This document shows, one piece after another, positions 9,994 to 18,298 of a stretch of DNA of 64,000 nt. The position numbers and the translations under genes are program-made. The stretch spans positions 2,170,001 to 2,234,000 of the forward strand of contig NZ_CP114287.1 of the NCBI RefSeq assembly GCF_027111295.1. The letters run 5' to 3'. This stretch comes from Flavobacterium gelatinilyticum (GTDB lineage Bacteria; Bacteroidota; Bacteroidia; Flavobacteriales; Flavobacteriaceae). Position 1 is the stretch's first letter, and each line of letters begins with the position of its first letter. The notes below the pieces were generated by a model. That model searched no databases. It was not told the DNA's origin and saw only the letters and a program-made list of their open reading frames with translations.

Positions 9994-10100
9994 GTTTCAG
10001 GTTTCAGGTTTCAGGTTTCATGTTTCAGGTTTAAAGTTTAAAGTTTCAGGTTTCAGGTTTCAGGTTCTGGGTGGCAACTTGAAACCTGAAACTTGAAACA
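9994..10100. repeat. Heptamer word array (TTTCAGG) forming an inverted repeat
   Basis: The word gtttcag/gtttcagg is iterated about nine times with small variants (gtttcatg, gtttaaa). It is followed by the reverse-complement words gaaacctgaaacttgaaac. The array ends 8 nt from the stop codon of the GH43 gene at 10108, so on the minus strand it is the immediate 3' trailer of that gene. Confidence 0.85.
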
Positions 10101-10107
10101 AAAAAAA

Positions 10108-11085
10108 CTATTTCACATTCAGAAACTGAAAACTGGCCGGATCTGCCACAATTTTTCCATTTTTGAATTCTATTGAAATCATTCCGGCTTTTCTTGGAGA
10201 AACACCGCTTGTGCTGTAATGAGTATGCAGTACATAATGCATTTTATTATTTTTATCCCAGAAAACATCGCCGTGTCCTATTCCGTTTTGATTGGTATTT
10301 TTTCTGCTGATGATTGGGCTGTCTGTCGCTTTTTCCCAAGGTCCAAGCGGACTTTTACTTGTAGCATAACCAACAGCATAATCAATATTCCTGAAATCAT
10401 TAGCCGAATAAATCATGTAATACAAACCATTGTGTTTTATAACCGTTGGTCCTTCTGTAACCGGCCAGCTTACGTTTTGTGTGTTTTCCCAAGGCTGAGT
10501 TCCCGAAATACATTCGGTTAAAGTTTCCGATTTTATGCTTTGAAAATCGTCGTTTATTTCTACTGCAAAAATTCGGTTTCCGTTTGTTAAACGAACATAA
10601 TACAGGTATTTTTTTCCGTCTTCATCAATAAATATAAAAGGATCGATCTGGTTTCCGGTTTTGATAATCGGTTCTTTTGATTCGTTTTTAAATGGTCCTA
10701 ACGGACTATTACTCGTTGCGAAAGCAATGTTTTCATTCGCCGTATAAATCATGTAAAATTTATTTTGATACTGAAGAATCTGCGGCGCCCAGAAACCTTT
10801 GTCTCCAAAAGCATCTCCTTTTTTTAAAGCCAGCCCGCTTTGTGCTCCCACAGGTCCCTTCCAGTCTTTTAAATCTGATGAGGTATATACCTGAAATCCT
10901 TCGCCGTTTGGGAAATCGCCGCTTGTCGTTCCGTATAAATAATACAATCCGTTGTTGTAGAAGATTGTTGGATCTGCTAACAAAATTGTACTGGCTTTTG
11001 CTTCTTTTGGTTTGTCTGTGCTTTTTTCCTGAGAACAGGCAGCGAAAACACAAAGTAATGTTATTAAGGATAGTGTTTTTTTCAT
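10108..11085 (-). CDS. GH43-type beta-propeller glycosidase lipoprotein
   Basis: This is a 325-residue lipoprotein (MKKTLSLITLLCVFAACSQ) with the five-bladed propeller of glycoside hydrolase family 43. The general base is probably Asp38 in ILLADPTIFYNNGLYYLYG. The second conserved Asp is in GNQIDPFIFIDEDGKKY, and the acid Glu is in WPVTEGPTVIKHNGLYYMIY. Family members are beta-xylosidases, alpha-L-arabinofuranosidases or arabinanases; sequence alone does not choose between them. There is no extra C-terminal domain. It sits between the aldose epimerase gene and the fucosidase gene, with the same direction throughout. The lipobox suggests attachment to a membrane, periplasmic or at the surface. 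Confidence 0.9.
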   Translation of the reverse strand: MKKTLSLITLLCVFAACSQEKSTDKPKEAKASTILLADPTIFYNNGLYYLYGTTSGDFPNGEGFQVYTSSDLKDWKGPVGAQSGLALKKGDAFGDKGFWAPQILQYQNKFYMIYTANENIAFATSNSPLGPFKNESKEPIIKTGNQIDPFIFIDEDGKKYLYYVRLTNGNRIFAVEINDDFQSIKSETLTECISGTQPWENTQNVSWPVTEGPTVIKHNGLYYMIYSANDFRNIDYAVGYATSKSPLGPWEKATDSPIISRKNTNQNGIGHGDVFWDKNNKMHYVLHTHYSTSGVSPRKAGMISIEFKNGKIVADPASFQFLNVK

Positions 11086-11112
11086 TTTTTATTGATTTTG
11101 ATGGTGTGTTTT

Positions 11113-11215
11113 TTAACCGCAAAGAGCGCAATGGTTTCGCAAAGAGCCCAAGGATTAATTCTTTAGCGTCCTTTGCGTTCCCGATAGCTATCGGGATTGC
11201 GTGCTTTGTGGTTAA
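11113..11215. repeat. Dispersed inverted repeat, AACCGC/GCGGTT family, copy 2
   Basis: It starts ttaaccgcaaagagcgcaat and ends gcgtgctttgtggttaa, so the termini are inverted copies. It resembles the copy at 5481-5594. A perfect 18-bp palindrome, TCCCGATAGCTATCGGGA (11179-11196), is embedded in the right arm. The element begins 13 nt after the galM stop on the minus strand. Confidence 0.8.
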
Positions 11216-11228
11216 ACTCGTTAAACTA

Positions 11229-12407
11229 TTACTTTTTCACAGAAAACTGATAATACGAAACCGTATGGTATTTCTCTCCTGGTTTTAAAACAATCGGAGC
11301 GAATTTTGGCTGATTTATCGCATCCGGAAAATGCTGCGTTTCTAAAGCAAAGGCTGTTCTGAAATCGTCTTTTGCACCACTTTTAAAAGTGTTTTTAGAC
11401 TGCATGAAATTACCGCTGTAAAATTGCAATCCCGGTTCTTGAGTATAAATATCCAAAGTGATTCCTGATTTATCTCCTGAAATCGTTGCGGCATGATTTA
11501 GTCCGTTTTTCTTGGTTCCGTTTAGAGCGTAATTGTGATCGTAACCTTTTCCGAATGTTAATTGCTCATCTTTGGTTTCGATTCTTTCACCAATAGTATG
11601 TTTTGAAGTAAAATCAAATACGGTGTTTTTTACCGGTTTTAATTCACCGCTCGGAATCAAGCCTTCATCAACCGGAGTAAATTCATTGGCATAAATTTGT
11701 AATTCGTGGTTTAAGATCGTACCGCTTCCTTCTCCGTTTAAATTAAAAAAGGCGTGATTGGTTAAATTGACAATCGTAGTTTTATCGGTTGTCGCTTCGT
11801 ATTCCATTTTAACCGAATTATCATCAGTAAGCGTATAGGTTACTTTTACCGATAAATTCCCCGGAAAACCTTGTTCACCGTCTGGTGAAACATACGTAAA
11901 TACTAATGTTTTCTCATCGGTTTTTTCGGCATTCCAAACCACATCCTGAAAGCCTTTTATGCCACCGTGCAAAGCATTTTTTCCATTATTCAGCGGCACC
12001 TGATATTGTTTTCCTTCTAAAGTAAATTTTCCTTTTCCAATTCGGTTTCCAACTCTTCCAATTGTAGCTCCAAAATAAGGTTCTGTTGAAGTTTTAAAAC
12101 CTTTTGTGCTGTTCATTCCCACAACAACATCGGTTTGTTTTCCATTTTTATCCGCAACCCAAAGTCCGATTAATCTTCCTCCGTAATTGGTGAAAGCGGC
12201 TTTTATGCCTTTGTTTTCAATCCAGTATAAATTGACTTTTTTACCATCGATTAGGGTATCGAAATTTTTAGTTTCTAAAACTGTTTTTACAGAATCTGAA
12301 ACCTTTTCAGTGCTTTCTTTTGAAACGGTATTTTCCTTTTTGGCGTCTTTACAATTAAACTGAAAAAGAGCCAGCATTACAACCGCAGCGATTTGAATAT
12401 TTTTCAT
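11229..12407 (-). CDS. galM: Galactose mutarotase (aldose 1-epimerase), exported lipoprotein
   Basis: This enzyme interconverts the alpha and beta anomers of aldoses. The 392-residue protein starts with a lipoprotein signal (MKNIQIAAVVMLALFQFNCK), so it acts outside the cytoplasm, on sugars released by neighbouring glycosidases. The family motifs are present: FTNYGGRLIGLWV, FGATIGRVGNRIGKGKF, TNHAFFNLNG with a catalytic His, GYDHNYAL with the second His, and AFALETQHFPDAINQP carrying the catalytic Glu. Length is normal once the signal and a charged linker are allowed for. It belongs to the glycosidase train of PUL A. The specific sugar is not readable from sequence; galactose, arabinose and xylose are all possible. 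Confidence 0.93.
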   Translation of the reverse strand: MKNIQIAAVVMLALFQFNCKDAKKENTVSKESTEKVSDSVKTVLETKNFDTLIDGKKVNLYWIENKGIKAAFTNYGGRLIGLWVADKNGKQTDVVVGMNSTKGFKTSTEPYFGATIGRVGNRIGKGKFTLEGKQYQVPLNNGKNALHGGIKGFQDVVWNAEKTDEKTLVFTYVSPDGEQGFPGNLSVKVTYTLTDDNSVKMEYEATTDKTTIVNLTNHAFFNLNGEGSGTILNHELQIYANEFTPVDEGLIPSGELKPVKNTVFDFTSKHTIGERIETKDEQLTFGKGYDHNYALNGTKKNGLNHAATISGDKSGITLDIYTQEPGLQFYSGNFMQSKNTFKSGAKDDFRTAFALETQHFPDAINQPKFAPIVLKPGEKYHTVSYYQFSVKK

Positions 12408-12411
12408 TTTT

Positions 12412-12455
12412 TATGTCATTGCGAGAAACGAAGCAATCATCCTCTGATTAACTCT
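12412..12455. repeat. Fragment of a GTCATTGCGAG-type dispersed repeat
   Basis: The short sequence gtcattgcgagaaacgaagc followed by aatcatcctctgatt fills the gap between the GH43 stop (12465) and the galM start (12407). It looks like one arm of a small dispersed element; no partner arm is visible here. Confidence 0.45.
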
Positions 12456-12464
12456 TTTTCTATT

Positions 12465-13487
12465 TTATTTCGACGGAATTGCCAATTTAGTTCCTTCGCT
12501 AACCGGTTCACCTAAAACCGGAAACCCGTTGGCATCCCATTCTATTTTCTGCATTCTTGGTGATCTTTTATTACCGCATCCTTCCCCAGGATTTGAATTA
12601 GCGTGGTATAAAATCCAGTCTTCTTTTTCGTCTGGAGATTTAAAAAAGGAATTGTGTCCCGGAGCGTATACTTTATTTTTATCGGATTGTTTAAAAATGG
12701 GTTCAGGTGATTTTTTCCACGCCGAAGCATCTAGTAAATTATCGCTTCCGTTAAATGTCAATAATCCTAAAGAATAAAAATCTGTCCAGCATCCGCTTGC
12801 CGAAAACACGATGAATACTTTCCCGTTTCTTTCTAAAAACTGAGGTCCTTCGTTCACATTTACCTGTGGCGGATTTACATCGTCGTGCAAGGCACCGTGC
12901 GTTTCCCAATCGTTTGTAGGCGAAGAAATTAGAACACGATCTCCTTCAATTTCCAGCGGATTTTTCATTTTGGCGATGTAGATATTCTGCTGTCCGTTAG
13001 TATCGCCTTCCCAGCCGGCCCAAATCATGTACAATTGTTTTTTGTGTTCGAATACATTTCCGTCAATTGCCCATTTATCGGTTTTAGCAGCTATTTTTCC
13101 TTTAAATTCAAAATTACCTTTAAACGGATCTGATGATTTATTTTCTAAAACATACATTCTGTGATTGTTGTTATCGCCGTTATCTGCAGCGAAATAACAA
13201 TACCATTTTCCGTTGATGATATGAAATTCCGGCGCCCAGATTTCTGCCGAATAATCAGTTCCTTTTGGCGGTGTCCAAATGACTTTGCTTTCTGCATTTT
13301 TAATATCAGATAAGTCTTTTGTTTTCCATAAAGTCAGTTTATTACCCAGTGTATTCGTGTAATAGTAATACCCTTTGTAATAGGTGCTGTAAGGATCTGC
13401 TCCTGACGGCAGTATTGGATTTGTGAAGGTTTTTTGCTGGGCAAAACCTATTGTTGTGAGCAGCAAAAGGATTAGGTATTTTTTCAT
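12465..13487 (-). CDS. GH43-type glycosidase, secreted
   Basis: This is a 340-residue secreted propeller enzyme of glycoside hydrolase family 43. The signal peptide is MKKYLILLLLTTIGFAQQ, and there is no lipobox. The likely catalytic base is Asp31 in LPSGADPYSTYYKGYYYY. The pKa-modulating Asp is in KWAIDGNVFEHKKQLYM, and the acid Glu is in VNEGPQFLERNGKVFIVFSA. An upstream in-frame TTG would add 24 basic residues before the signal peptide, so I chose the ATG at 13487. The sequence resembles the alpha-L-arabinofuranosidase branch of the family, but activity is inference. It lies between GH2 and galM in PUL A. Confidence 0.9.
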   Translation of the reverse strand: MKKYLILLLLTTIGFAQQKTFTNPILPSGADPYSTYYKGYYYYTNTLGNKLTLWKTKDLSDIKNAESKVIWTPPKGTDYSAEIWAPEFHIINGKWYCYFAADNGDNNNHRMYVLENKSSDPFKGNFEFKGKIAAKTDKWAIDGNVFEHKKQLYMIWAGWEGDTNGQQNIYIAKMKNPLEIEGDRVLISSPTNDWETHGALHDDVNPPQVNVNEGPQFLERNGKVFIVFSASGCWTDFYSLGLLTFNGSDNLLDASAWKKSPEPIFKQSDKNKVYAPGHNSFFKSPDEKEDWILYHANSNPGEGCGNKRSPRMQKIEWDANGFPVLGEPVSEGTKLAIPSK

Positions 13488-13508
13488 TTTATTTTGCTTG
13501 ATTTTTTT

Positions 13509-13687
13509 TTTAACACATAGAGACATAGATTTTGTTTGTCTATAAAAAAGGCGTTTCACTTTTTTAAATAAACATAGAAAATACTCTCAATTTTGTCATT
13601 TCGACGTAAGGAGAAATCACACTCGGAAATCGACAAATATTAGCGACTATTGTACAAGATTAAAAACCTATATTTCTATGTGTTTAA
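13509..13687. repeat. Inverted repeat of AACACATAGA words with an inserted GTCATTTCGAC arm
   Basis: The left arm tttaacacatagagacatag and right arm tatttctatgtgtttaa are inverted copies about 140 nt apart. Between them at 13595-13623 is gtcatttcgacgtaaggaga plus aatcacact, one arm of the element seen complete at 48073-48173. The right arm lies 3 nt from the GH2 stop codon. Confidence 0.7.
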
Positions 13688-13690
13688 AAA

Positions 13691-15502
13691 TTATTTATTT
13701 AGTGTATTAATAACCTCAGTATTAATCTTATTTACAGCTTTGAAATCCATTTTATCAACTTTTCTGTCGTAGGTCATAAAACCGTTTACTTCGCCTTCAA
13801 CATCGGTTGTTTGTGTGTAAACTGCTGCCGAAAATCCGGTTTTAACGTAGTTTTTAAGAATTTGAGCGTATTTGGTATATTCTGCAGTTACCTCATCAGA
13901 ATTTTTAAATTTGATGTAACCCCAGTTATCATTTGCTCTCCATAAATGACTTTCTAACGGAAGACCAATTCCGCCGTATTCACCTAAAACGGTAACTCTT
14001 CTGGCATCATAAAGAAACATTTCCGGGCCCGGATAATTGTGTAAATCCAGAATATCTCCGGTTTGGAAATGATTTCCGCCGCTTGATGAATTTGTTAATC
14101 GGCTTGGGTCGTGGTTTTTTGTCCATTCTGTAATTTCAACCGTTTTAAATTGTCCCCAGGCTTCGTTAAACGGAACCCAAACCACAATACTTGGATACGA
14201 ATACAAATGATCCATAATTTCTCTCCATTCTTTTCTATAGATTTCTTCTGATTTTGGCGAACGCTGCAATTCTGTTCCGTCGAAGTATTTTTTATTCTGC
14301 CAGATTGGCTGCTCGTCTCCGCTTGGCATATCCTGCCAAACCAAAATTCCTAACTGGTCGCAATGCGTGTACCAGCGTTCCGGCTCAACTTTTACGTGTT
14401 TACGAATCATATTAAAACCTAATTCTTTGGTTTTAATGATATCATATTTTAAAGCTTCATCGGTTGGTGCCGTGTACAATCCATCAGGCCACCATCCTTG
14501 ATCTAAAGGTCCGAACTGGAAATAATCTTTGTTATTTAACTGCATTCTCATAATGCCGTTTTCATCTCTTTTAGATGAAATTTTACGCATGGCGAAATAA
14601 CTTTTTACCTCATCAACTATTTTATTTTTGCTGATTAATCGAACTTTTGTCTGATACAAAAAGGGATTTTCCGGGCTCCATAATTTTGGAGCATTGATAA
14701 CAATATCGTTGCTTTCGCCAACAACTGCTTTTTCTTTTGCAATTTCTTTTCCGTTATCAAAAACCGAAATTTCTACTAAATCTCCTTTTTCTGCTCCAGG
14801 CACATCTGCTTTTATACTGATGGTATTTTGGTCGATATTTGGAGTGGTGTGTAATGAAGTTATGCTTTTAGCATTAACAGGTTCAATCCAGACCGTCTGC
14901 CAGATTCCCGTAACTGGCGTGTACCAGATTCCTTCCGGATTTTTAACTTGTTTACCTCTTGGCTGAGGTCCGTCGTTTGAAGGATCCCAAACTTTTACAA
15001 CCAGTTTTTGGCTGTTCCCTTTTTTGATAAAAGGTGTAATATCAAATGAAAACGGGGTGTAACCGCCAGTATGCGAACCCACTTTTATATCGTTGATAAA
15101 AACTTCTGTTTTCCAGTCTACGGCTCCAAAATGCAAAAGGATATTTTTACCGTTCCAGCCGGATTCAATTGAAAAATTGGTTTCGTACCAAAGCTCGTTT
15201 TTAGAACCTACTTCTTTCATAACACCAGACAAACTGGATTCTGCTGCAAACGGAACCAGAATCTGCCCGTCATATTTTGAAGTTGCTGCTTTTCCAGCTT
15301 CCTGAATAGCATAATTCCATAAGCCATTCAGATTTTTCCATTGGCTTCGCTCCATAATCGGACGGGGATATTCTGGTAATGGTTTCTTCACATCGACCTG
15401 CTCTGCCCATTTTGTTTTGATTTTATCACCCTGCGGTTTCCATTGTGCATTTGCAGCAAACAATGAAAACAGGGCTAAAAAAAGGATACTATTTCTTTTC
15501 AT
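13691..15502 (-). CDS. GH2 glycosidase (beta-galactosidase/beta-glucuronidase type)
   Basis: This is a secreted 603-residue family 2 glycosidase with signal peptide MKRNSILFLALFSLFAANAQ. Residues about 50-200 form the sugar-binding jelly roll (SQWKNLNGLWNYAI, LLHFGAVDWKTEVFINDIKV). Then come an immunoglobulin-like domain (about 215-310) and a TIM barrel (about 320-600). The acid/base is Glu447 in VVWVPFNEAWGQF, and the nucleophile is Glu508 in TVLGEYGGIGLPL. The protein ends after the barrel and lacks the C-terminal domains of LacZ, as many Bacteroidota GH2 enzymes do. Substrate could be a beta-galactoside, beta-glucuronide or alpha-L-arabinopyranoside. It belongs to the PUL A glycosidase set. 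Confidence 0.93.
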   Translation of the reverse strand: MKRNSILFLALFSLFAANAQWKPQGDKIKTKWAEQVDVKKPLPEYPRPIMERSQWKNLNGLWNYAIQEAGKAATSKYDGQILVPFAAESSLSGVMKEVGSKNELWYETNFSIESGWNGKNILLHFGAVDWKTEVFINDIKVGSHTGGYTPFSFDITPFIKKGNSQKLVVKVWDPSNDGPQPRGKQVKNPEGIWYTPVTGIWQTVWIEPVNAKSITSLHTTPNIDQNTISIKADVPGAEKGDLVEISVFDNGKEIAKEKAVVGESNDIVINAPKLWSPENPFLYQTKVRLISKNKIVDEVKSYFAMRKISSKRDENGIMRMQLNNKDYFQFGPLDQGWWPDGLYTAPTDEALKYDIIKTKELGFNMIRKHVKVEPERWYTHCDQLGILVWQDMPSGDEQPIWQNKKYFDGTELQRSPKSEEIYRKEWREIMDHLYSYPSIVVWVPFNEAWGQFKTVEITEWTKNHDPSRLTNSSSGGNHFQTGDILDLHNYPGPEMFLYDARRVTVLGEYGGIGLPLESHLWRANDNWGYIKFKNSDEVTAEYTKYAQILKNYVKTGFSAAVYTQTTDVEGEVNGFMTYDRKVDKMDFKAVNKINTEVINTLNK

Positions 15503-15882
15503 GCTTTACATTTTTATACTTGTAAGTTTTTAAACCATGTAAGTCATATAAGTTCATTTTAGTTTAACTCGCTTAAAAAAATGCCAAGAGCATATGAGTT
15601 TTTACTTTTATTTAAGGCAAGATTTAATATGAACTTAAATGACTTATATGGTGAAAATATTTGCGATAATGTTTCTTCTAAATCAAAATTGAATTACCAG
15701 ACTTATTGCCACACAAGTCTGGTAATTTCAAACACTTAAACTAACTAACCATATTTTTTAGTTATGAGTTTTGAGTTAGAAGTTATGAGTTGGGTTATTA
15801 ATTATTTTATTTCCGATTAAATAATCTTGTTTTATTAACTCAAAAAACTTACGACCTCAACTCATAACTCATAATTTATAAC
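15503..15882. other. 380-nt spacer upstream of GH2: two word-type inverted repeats and a hairpin
   Basis: I see no gene here. From GH2 upstream it holds three things. First is an inverted repeat at 15534-15652 (accatgtaagtcatataagt with atgaacttaaatgacttata plus tggt). Second is a perfect 13-bp hairpin at 15692-15727 (AATTACCAGACTT with AAGTCTGGTAATT). Third is an array of atgagtt words that reaches the stop of the next gene. No clear promoter was found. Confidence 0.7.
15692..15727. terminator. Perfect 13-bp hairpin between propeller enzyme and GH2
   Basis: AATTACCAGACTT (15692-15704) pairs with AAGTCTGGTAATT (15715-15727) around a 10-nt loop. There is no strong T-run on either side, so it could be a weak terminator or an mRNA-stabilising structure. 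Confidence 0.45.
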
Positions 15883-15890
15883 TTATAACT
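15760..15890. repeat. Word array (AGTTATGAGTT) overlapping a stop codon
   Basis: Left words gttatgagttttgagttaga face right words ctcaactcataactcataat and ttataacttataactt. On the minus strand the last two codons and the TAA stop of the beta-propeller gene (aag tta taa) are part of the word series, so the array runs into the coding sequence. Confidence 0.8.
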
Positions 15891-16917
15891 TTTTTGTGAT
15901 GCCAAATTTCTTAACCAGACTGTCGTATTCTTTTTTAGAGATTGTAATCATGCAGCCGTGGCGTACTTTTTCCGGAAGACTGTATTTGTCCCAATCGGAG
16001 AAAAAAGTGTAGCCTGAGGCTTGATACCAAGGTCCGTTTAGGTTATCTGCGATGGATAATCCGTAGGAAACTCCCGGATATTGTTCGTAATACATGTACC
16101 ATATTTTATCATCTGGAGAAGGGATCAGCATTGGGGCTTCTCTAAAGTTTGGACTGATAGATTGCTGGGGCAAAGAATAAGGTCCTAAAAGGGATTTTGA
16201 TTTGGCAATCCGGATGGTTTTTCCGGTTGTCCAATACAAAGTTGGGTACGTTTCGTCTTTAATCACGGCGTAGTAGGAATCGCCGACTTTTCGAATAAAA
16301 ACATCGATGGTTCCCATATTCCAATCGAATAAACGTTTTGGCGTTCCTTCGAATGTTTTTAAATCTTTAGACAAAACATACAATGTACGCTGACTTGCCC
16401 AATAACGTTCCCCATCTTCTTTTGTTCCTTCAAGATGCGGCGTATGCCAGGTCATGATGAACTTTTGAGAAGGCTCATCATAATATAATTTTGGCGCACC
16501 AATTCGCTGTAAAGCATTTGAATAATCAGGCGTGCTTTTTAAATCGGGCGTATAATCGGAATGTTTTTTCCAGGTAATTAAATCATCGGAAACCCAGATA
16601 TTGATGCTTTTTGCATCGTCTCCGGTATTCCCCGCGATGTAATATTTTCCGTCAGGGCCTTTGCAGATATCGGGATGTCCTTTATATTCTTCGAAAACGC
16701 GTTTGCCGCTGTTGAGGTTTTCCCAATGCAAACCATCTAAACTCACAGAATAATACAATCTGCCGTAATCGTTGTGCGTCATGTGCGCAAAAAGATAGGC
16801 TTCGTTTTTTGGTTTTTCGTTTCCTTTTACCTGTCCCGGCGGATCCGGCTGTTGTGCTTTCGCATAAAATCCAACTAAAAATGCTGCCAGAAAAAATAAG
16901 TTCTTTACTGTTTTCAT
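15883..16917 (-). CDS. Secreted five-bladed beta-propeller glycosidase, GH43-like, family not assigned
   Basis: This is a 344-residue exported protein (MKTVKNLFFLAAFLVGFYAKAQ) with repeated propeller strands. It has the Asp/Asp/Glu layout of the GH43 fold: EYKGHPDICKGPDGKYYIAG, NMGTIDVFIRKVGDSYYAVI and ISPNFREAPMLIPSPDDKIW. The overall sequence differs from the two clear GH43 proteins nearby, so I assign the fold and not the family. The ATG at 16917 starts the signal peptide; the longer frame from a TTG adds eight codons. Its place between GH5-like and GH2 genes indicates a debranching glycosidase of PUL A. A non-catalytic binding protein is the alternative. Confidence 0.78.
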   Translation of the reverse strand: MKTVKNLFFLAAFLVGFYAKAQQPDPPGQVKGNEKPKNEAYLFAHMTHNDYGRLYYSVSLDGLHWENLNSGKRVFEEYKGHPDICKGPDGKYYIAGNTGDDAKSINIWVSDDLITWKKHSDYTPDLKSTPDYSNALQRIGAPKLYYDEPSQKFIMTWHTPHLEGTKEDGERYWASQRTLYVLSKDLKTFEGTPKRLFDWNMGTIDVFIRKVGDSYYAVIKDETYPTLYWTTGKTIRIAKSKSLLGPYSLPQQSISPNFREAPMLIPSPDDKIWYMYYEQYPGVSYGLSIADNLNGPWYQASGYTFFSDWDKYSLPEKVRHGCMITISKKEYDSLVKKFGITKKL

Positions 16918-16937
16918 AAGCTCTTTTTTTAAATGTG

Positions 16938-17049
16938 CCAATTAGTCAATTTGATAATTAAATAATGAAAAAATGTGACAATTAAATAATTAGTCAATTA
17001 AAGCATTTTTAAAAATTATCTAATTGACACATTATCTAATTTTCTAATT
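16938..17049. repeat. AATTAG/AATTGAC word array in inverted orientation
   Basis: Left words aattagtcaatttgataatt and aattaaataattagtcaatt face right words aattatctaattgacacatt and atctaattttctaatt. The stop TAG of the GH5-like gene (aattag) is part of the word series. Confidence 0.75.
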
Positions 17050-18219
17050 CTTTTTATTCGCCTCAGCTGTCATTTTTTTGATTAAATCAGTTTCGGCTTT
17101 TATGTATGGTGTTCCGTCTGTGTGCAATACATCATGAAACCATAGTTTTGGTTCTGCTGTGTAGGTTTTTGTCCAGCTGTCCCAAGCATATTTGGTTTGT
17201 GTTTTTCCGTCAACAAATCCCCAGTTTATCATACCCACATTGTATTTTCTTGCTAATGGTAAAAATCCTTCGAAAGTACTTCCGTTCGGTCTTGCCATAT
17301 ATTCTGTACAGATTAATGGTTTTCCGTAACGCTGTAATTGTTTTACGACTCTTTCAAAATCCTGCGGTTTGTCATAATTATGGAAAGAAACAATATCAGA
17401 CTGCTCGATCTGCATTTTGTGCATTGGTTTCATTTTAGCTTCGTCGCTCCAGTCTCCAACCCAAACTCCGGAAGTCAACGGCTGCGATGGATTACTTTCT
17501 CTAGCCCAGCCAAAAACATCTTTTAAAAGCGGCAGTATTAAATCGACTTTGTTTTTAATTTCTACTTTTTCGTAAGATGGCCCGGTCATGTTATCTGGTT
17601 CGTTCCAAACGTCCCATCCTAAAATACGGTTGTCGTCTTTGAATTTGGCTACTGTTTCTTTTACATATTTCTCTAAACGAGGGTATTGTGTTTTGTCCTG
17701 TAATGCTTTTTGTCCCGGACTCTGCATCCAGCCTGAATTGTGTGTATGTGGTTTTGGAGCACGTTGTTTTCCTAAAGCAGGAAACGGGTCCCAGCAGGAA
17801 TCAAACAAAACAAAAAGGGTTTTGATATGATGTTTATCAGCGATTCCTAAAAAAGTATCCATTCTTTTGTAAAGCCCTTCTGCATCTTGTTGGTGCAATA
17901 AATCATGCAAATAAACGCGCATAACATTCATACCTAAATCTTCTGCCCAGCCCAATTCCTGATCAATTCTTTTGGGATCAAAAGTATCCTCCTGCCACAT
18001 CTCTAACTGATTTACAGCTGTGCTGGGAGAATAATTTGCCCCTACTAACCAAGGCTGTTCTGCGTACCATGTATTGGCTTGTTCTTTTGTCCAGATTTCT
18101 CTTTTTTCTACAGAGGCGGTTTCGCTTTTCTTTTCTTCGGGATTGCTTTTTTTGTTGTTGCAGCTAAGCAATACGAGTCCTGCTAACATAAATGTCAGAC
18201 ACAATTTTACTTTCTTCAT
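17044..18219 (-). CDS. GH5-like (clan GH-A) endo-glycosidase lipoprotein
   Basis: This is a 391-residue lipoprotein (MKKVKLCLTFMLAGLVLLSC) with a TIM barrel of clan GH-A. The barrel starts near WLVGANYSPSTAVNQLEMWQ. The acid/base is Glu207 in GWDVWNEPDN, and the nucleophile is Glu306 in PLICTEYMARPNG, at the ends of strands 4 and 7. Similar Bacteroidota proteins are often annotated as cellulase-family or 1,4-beta-xylanase, but the exact family is not certain by eye. It is the first enzyme after susD in PUL A and carries a lipobox, so a surface-attached backbone-cleaving role is a reasonable inference. The substrate is unknown. Confidence 0.82.
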   Translation of the reverse strand: MKKVKLCLTFMLAGLVLLSCNNKKSNPEEKKSETASVEKREIWTKEQANTWYAEQPWLVGANYSPSTAVNQLEMWQEDTFDPKRIDQELGWAEDLGMNVMRVYLHDLLHQQDAEGLYKRMDTFLGIADKHHIKTLFVLFDSCWDPFPALGKQRAPKPHTHNSGWMQSPGQKALQDKTQYPRLEKYVKETVAKFKDDNRILGWDVWNEPDNMTGPSYEKVEIKNKVDLILPLLKDVFGWARESNPSQPLTSGVWVGDWSDEAKMKPMHKMQIEQSDIVSFHNYDKPQDFERVVKQLQRYGKPLICTEYMARPNGSTFEGFLPLARKYNVGMINWGFVDGKTQTKYAWDSWTKTYTAEPKLWFHDVLHTDGTPYIKAETDLIKKMTAEANKKN

Positions 18220-18253
18220 TTTATTTGTTTTTTTGAAAAATCGATCTTTATGA

Positions 18254-18287
18254 TAAGGGAATCAGACTTGTACATCTGATTCCCTTA
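18254..18287 (-). promoter_or_regulatory. Intercistronic hairpin after susD of PUL A
   Basis: TAAGGGAATCAGA (18254-18266) pairs perfectly with TCTGATTCCCTTA (18275-18287) around an 8-nt loop. It lies 11 nt after the susD stop. No T-run follows on the minus strand, so it is more likely an mRNA-stabilising or partial-termination structure than a full terminator. Confidence 0.6.
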
Positions 18288-18298
18288 AAAATTCAGTT

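Noticed and set aside
10692..11288. 198-codon + strand frame across GH43 and galM
   Set aside because: It is antisense to two well-supported genes and runs through a dispersed repeat; its composition is not protein-like.
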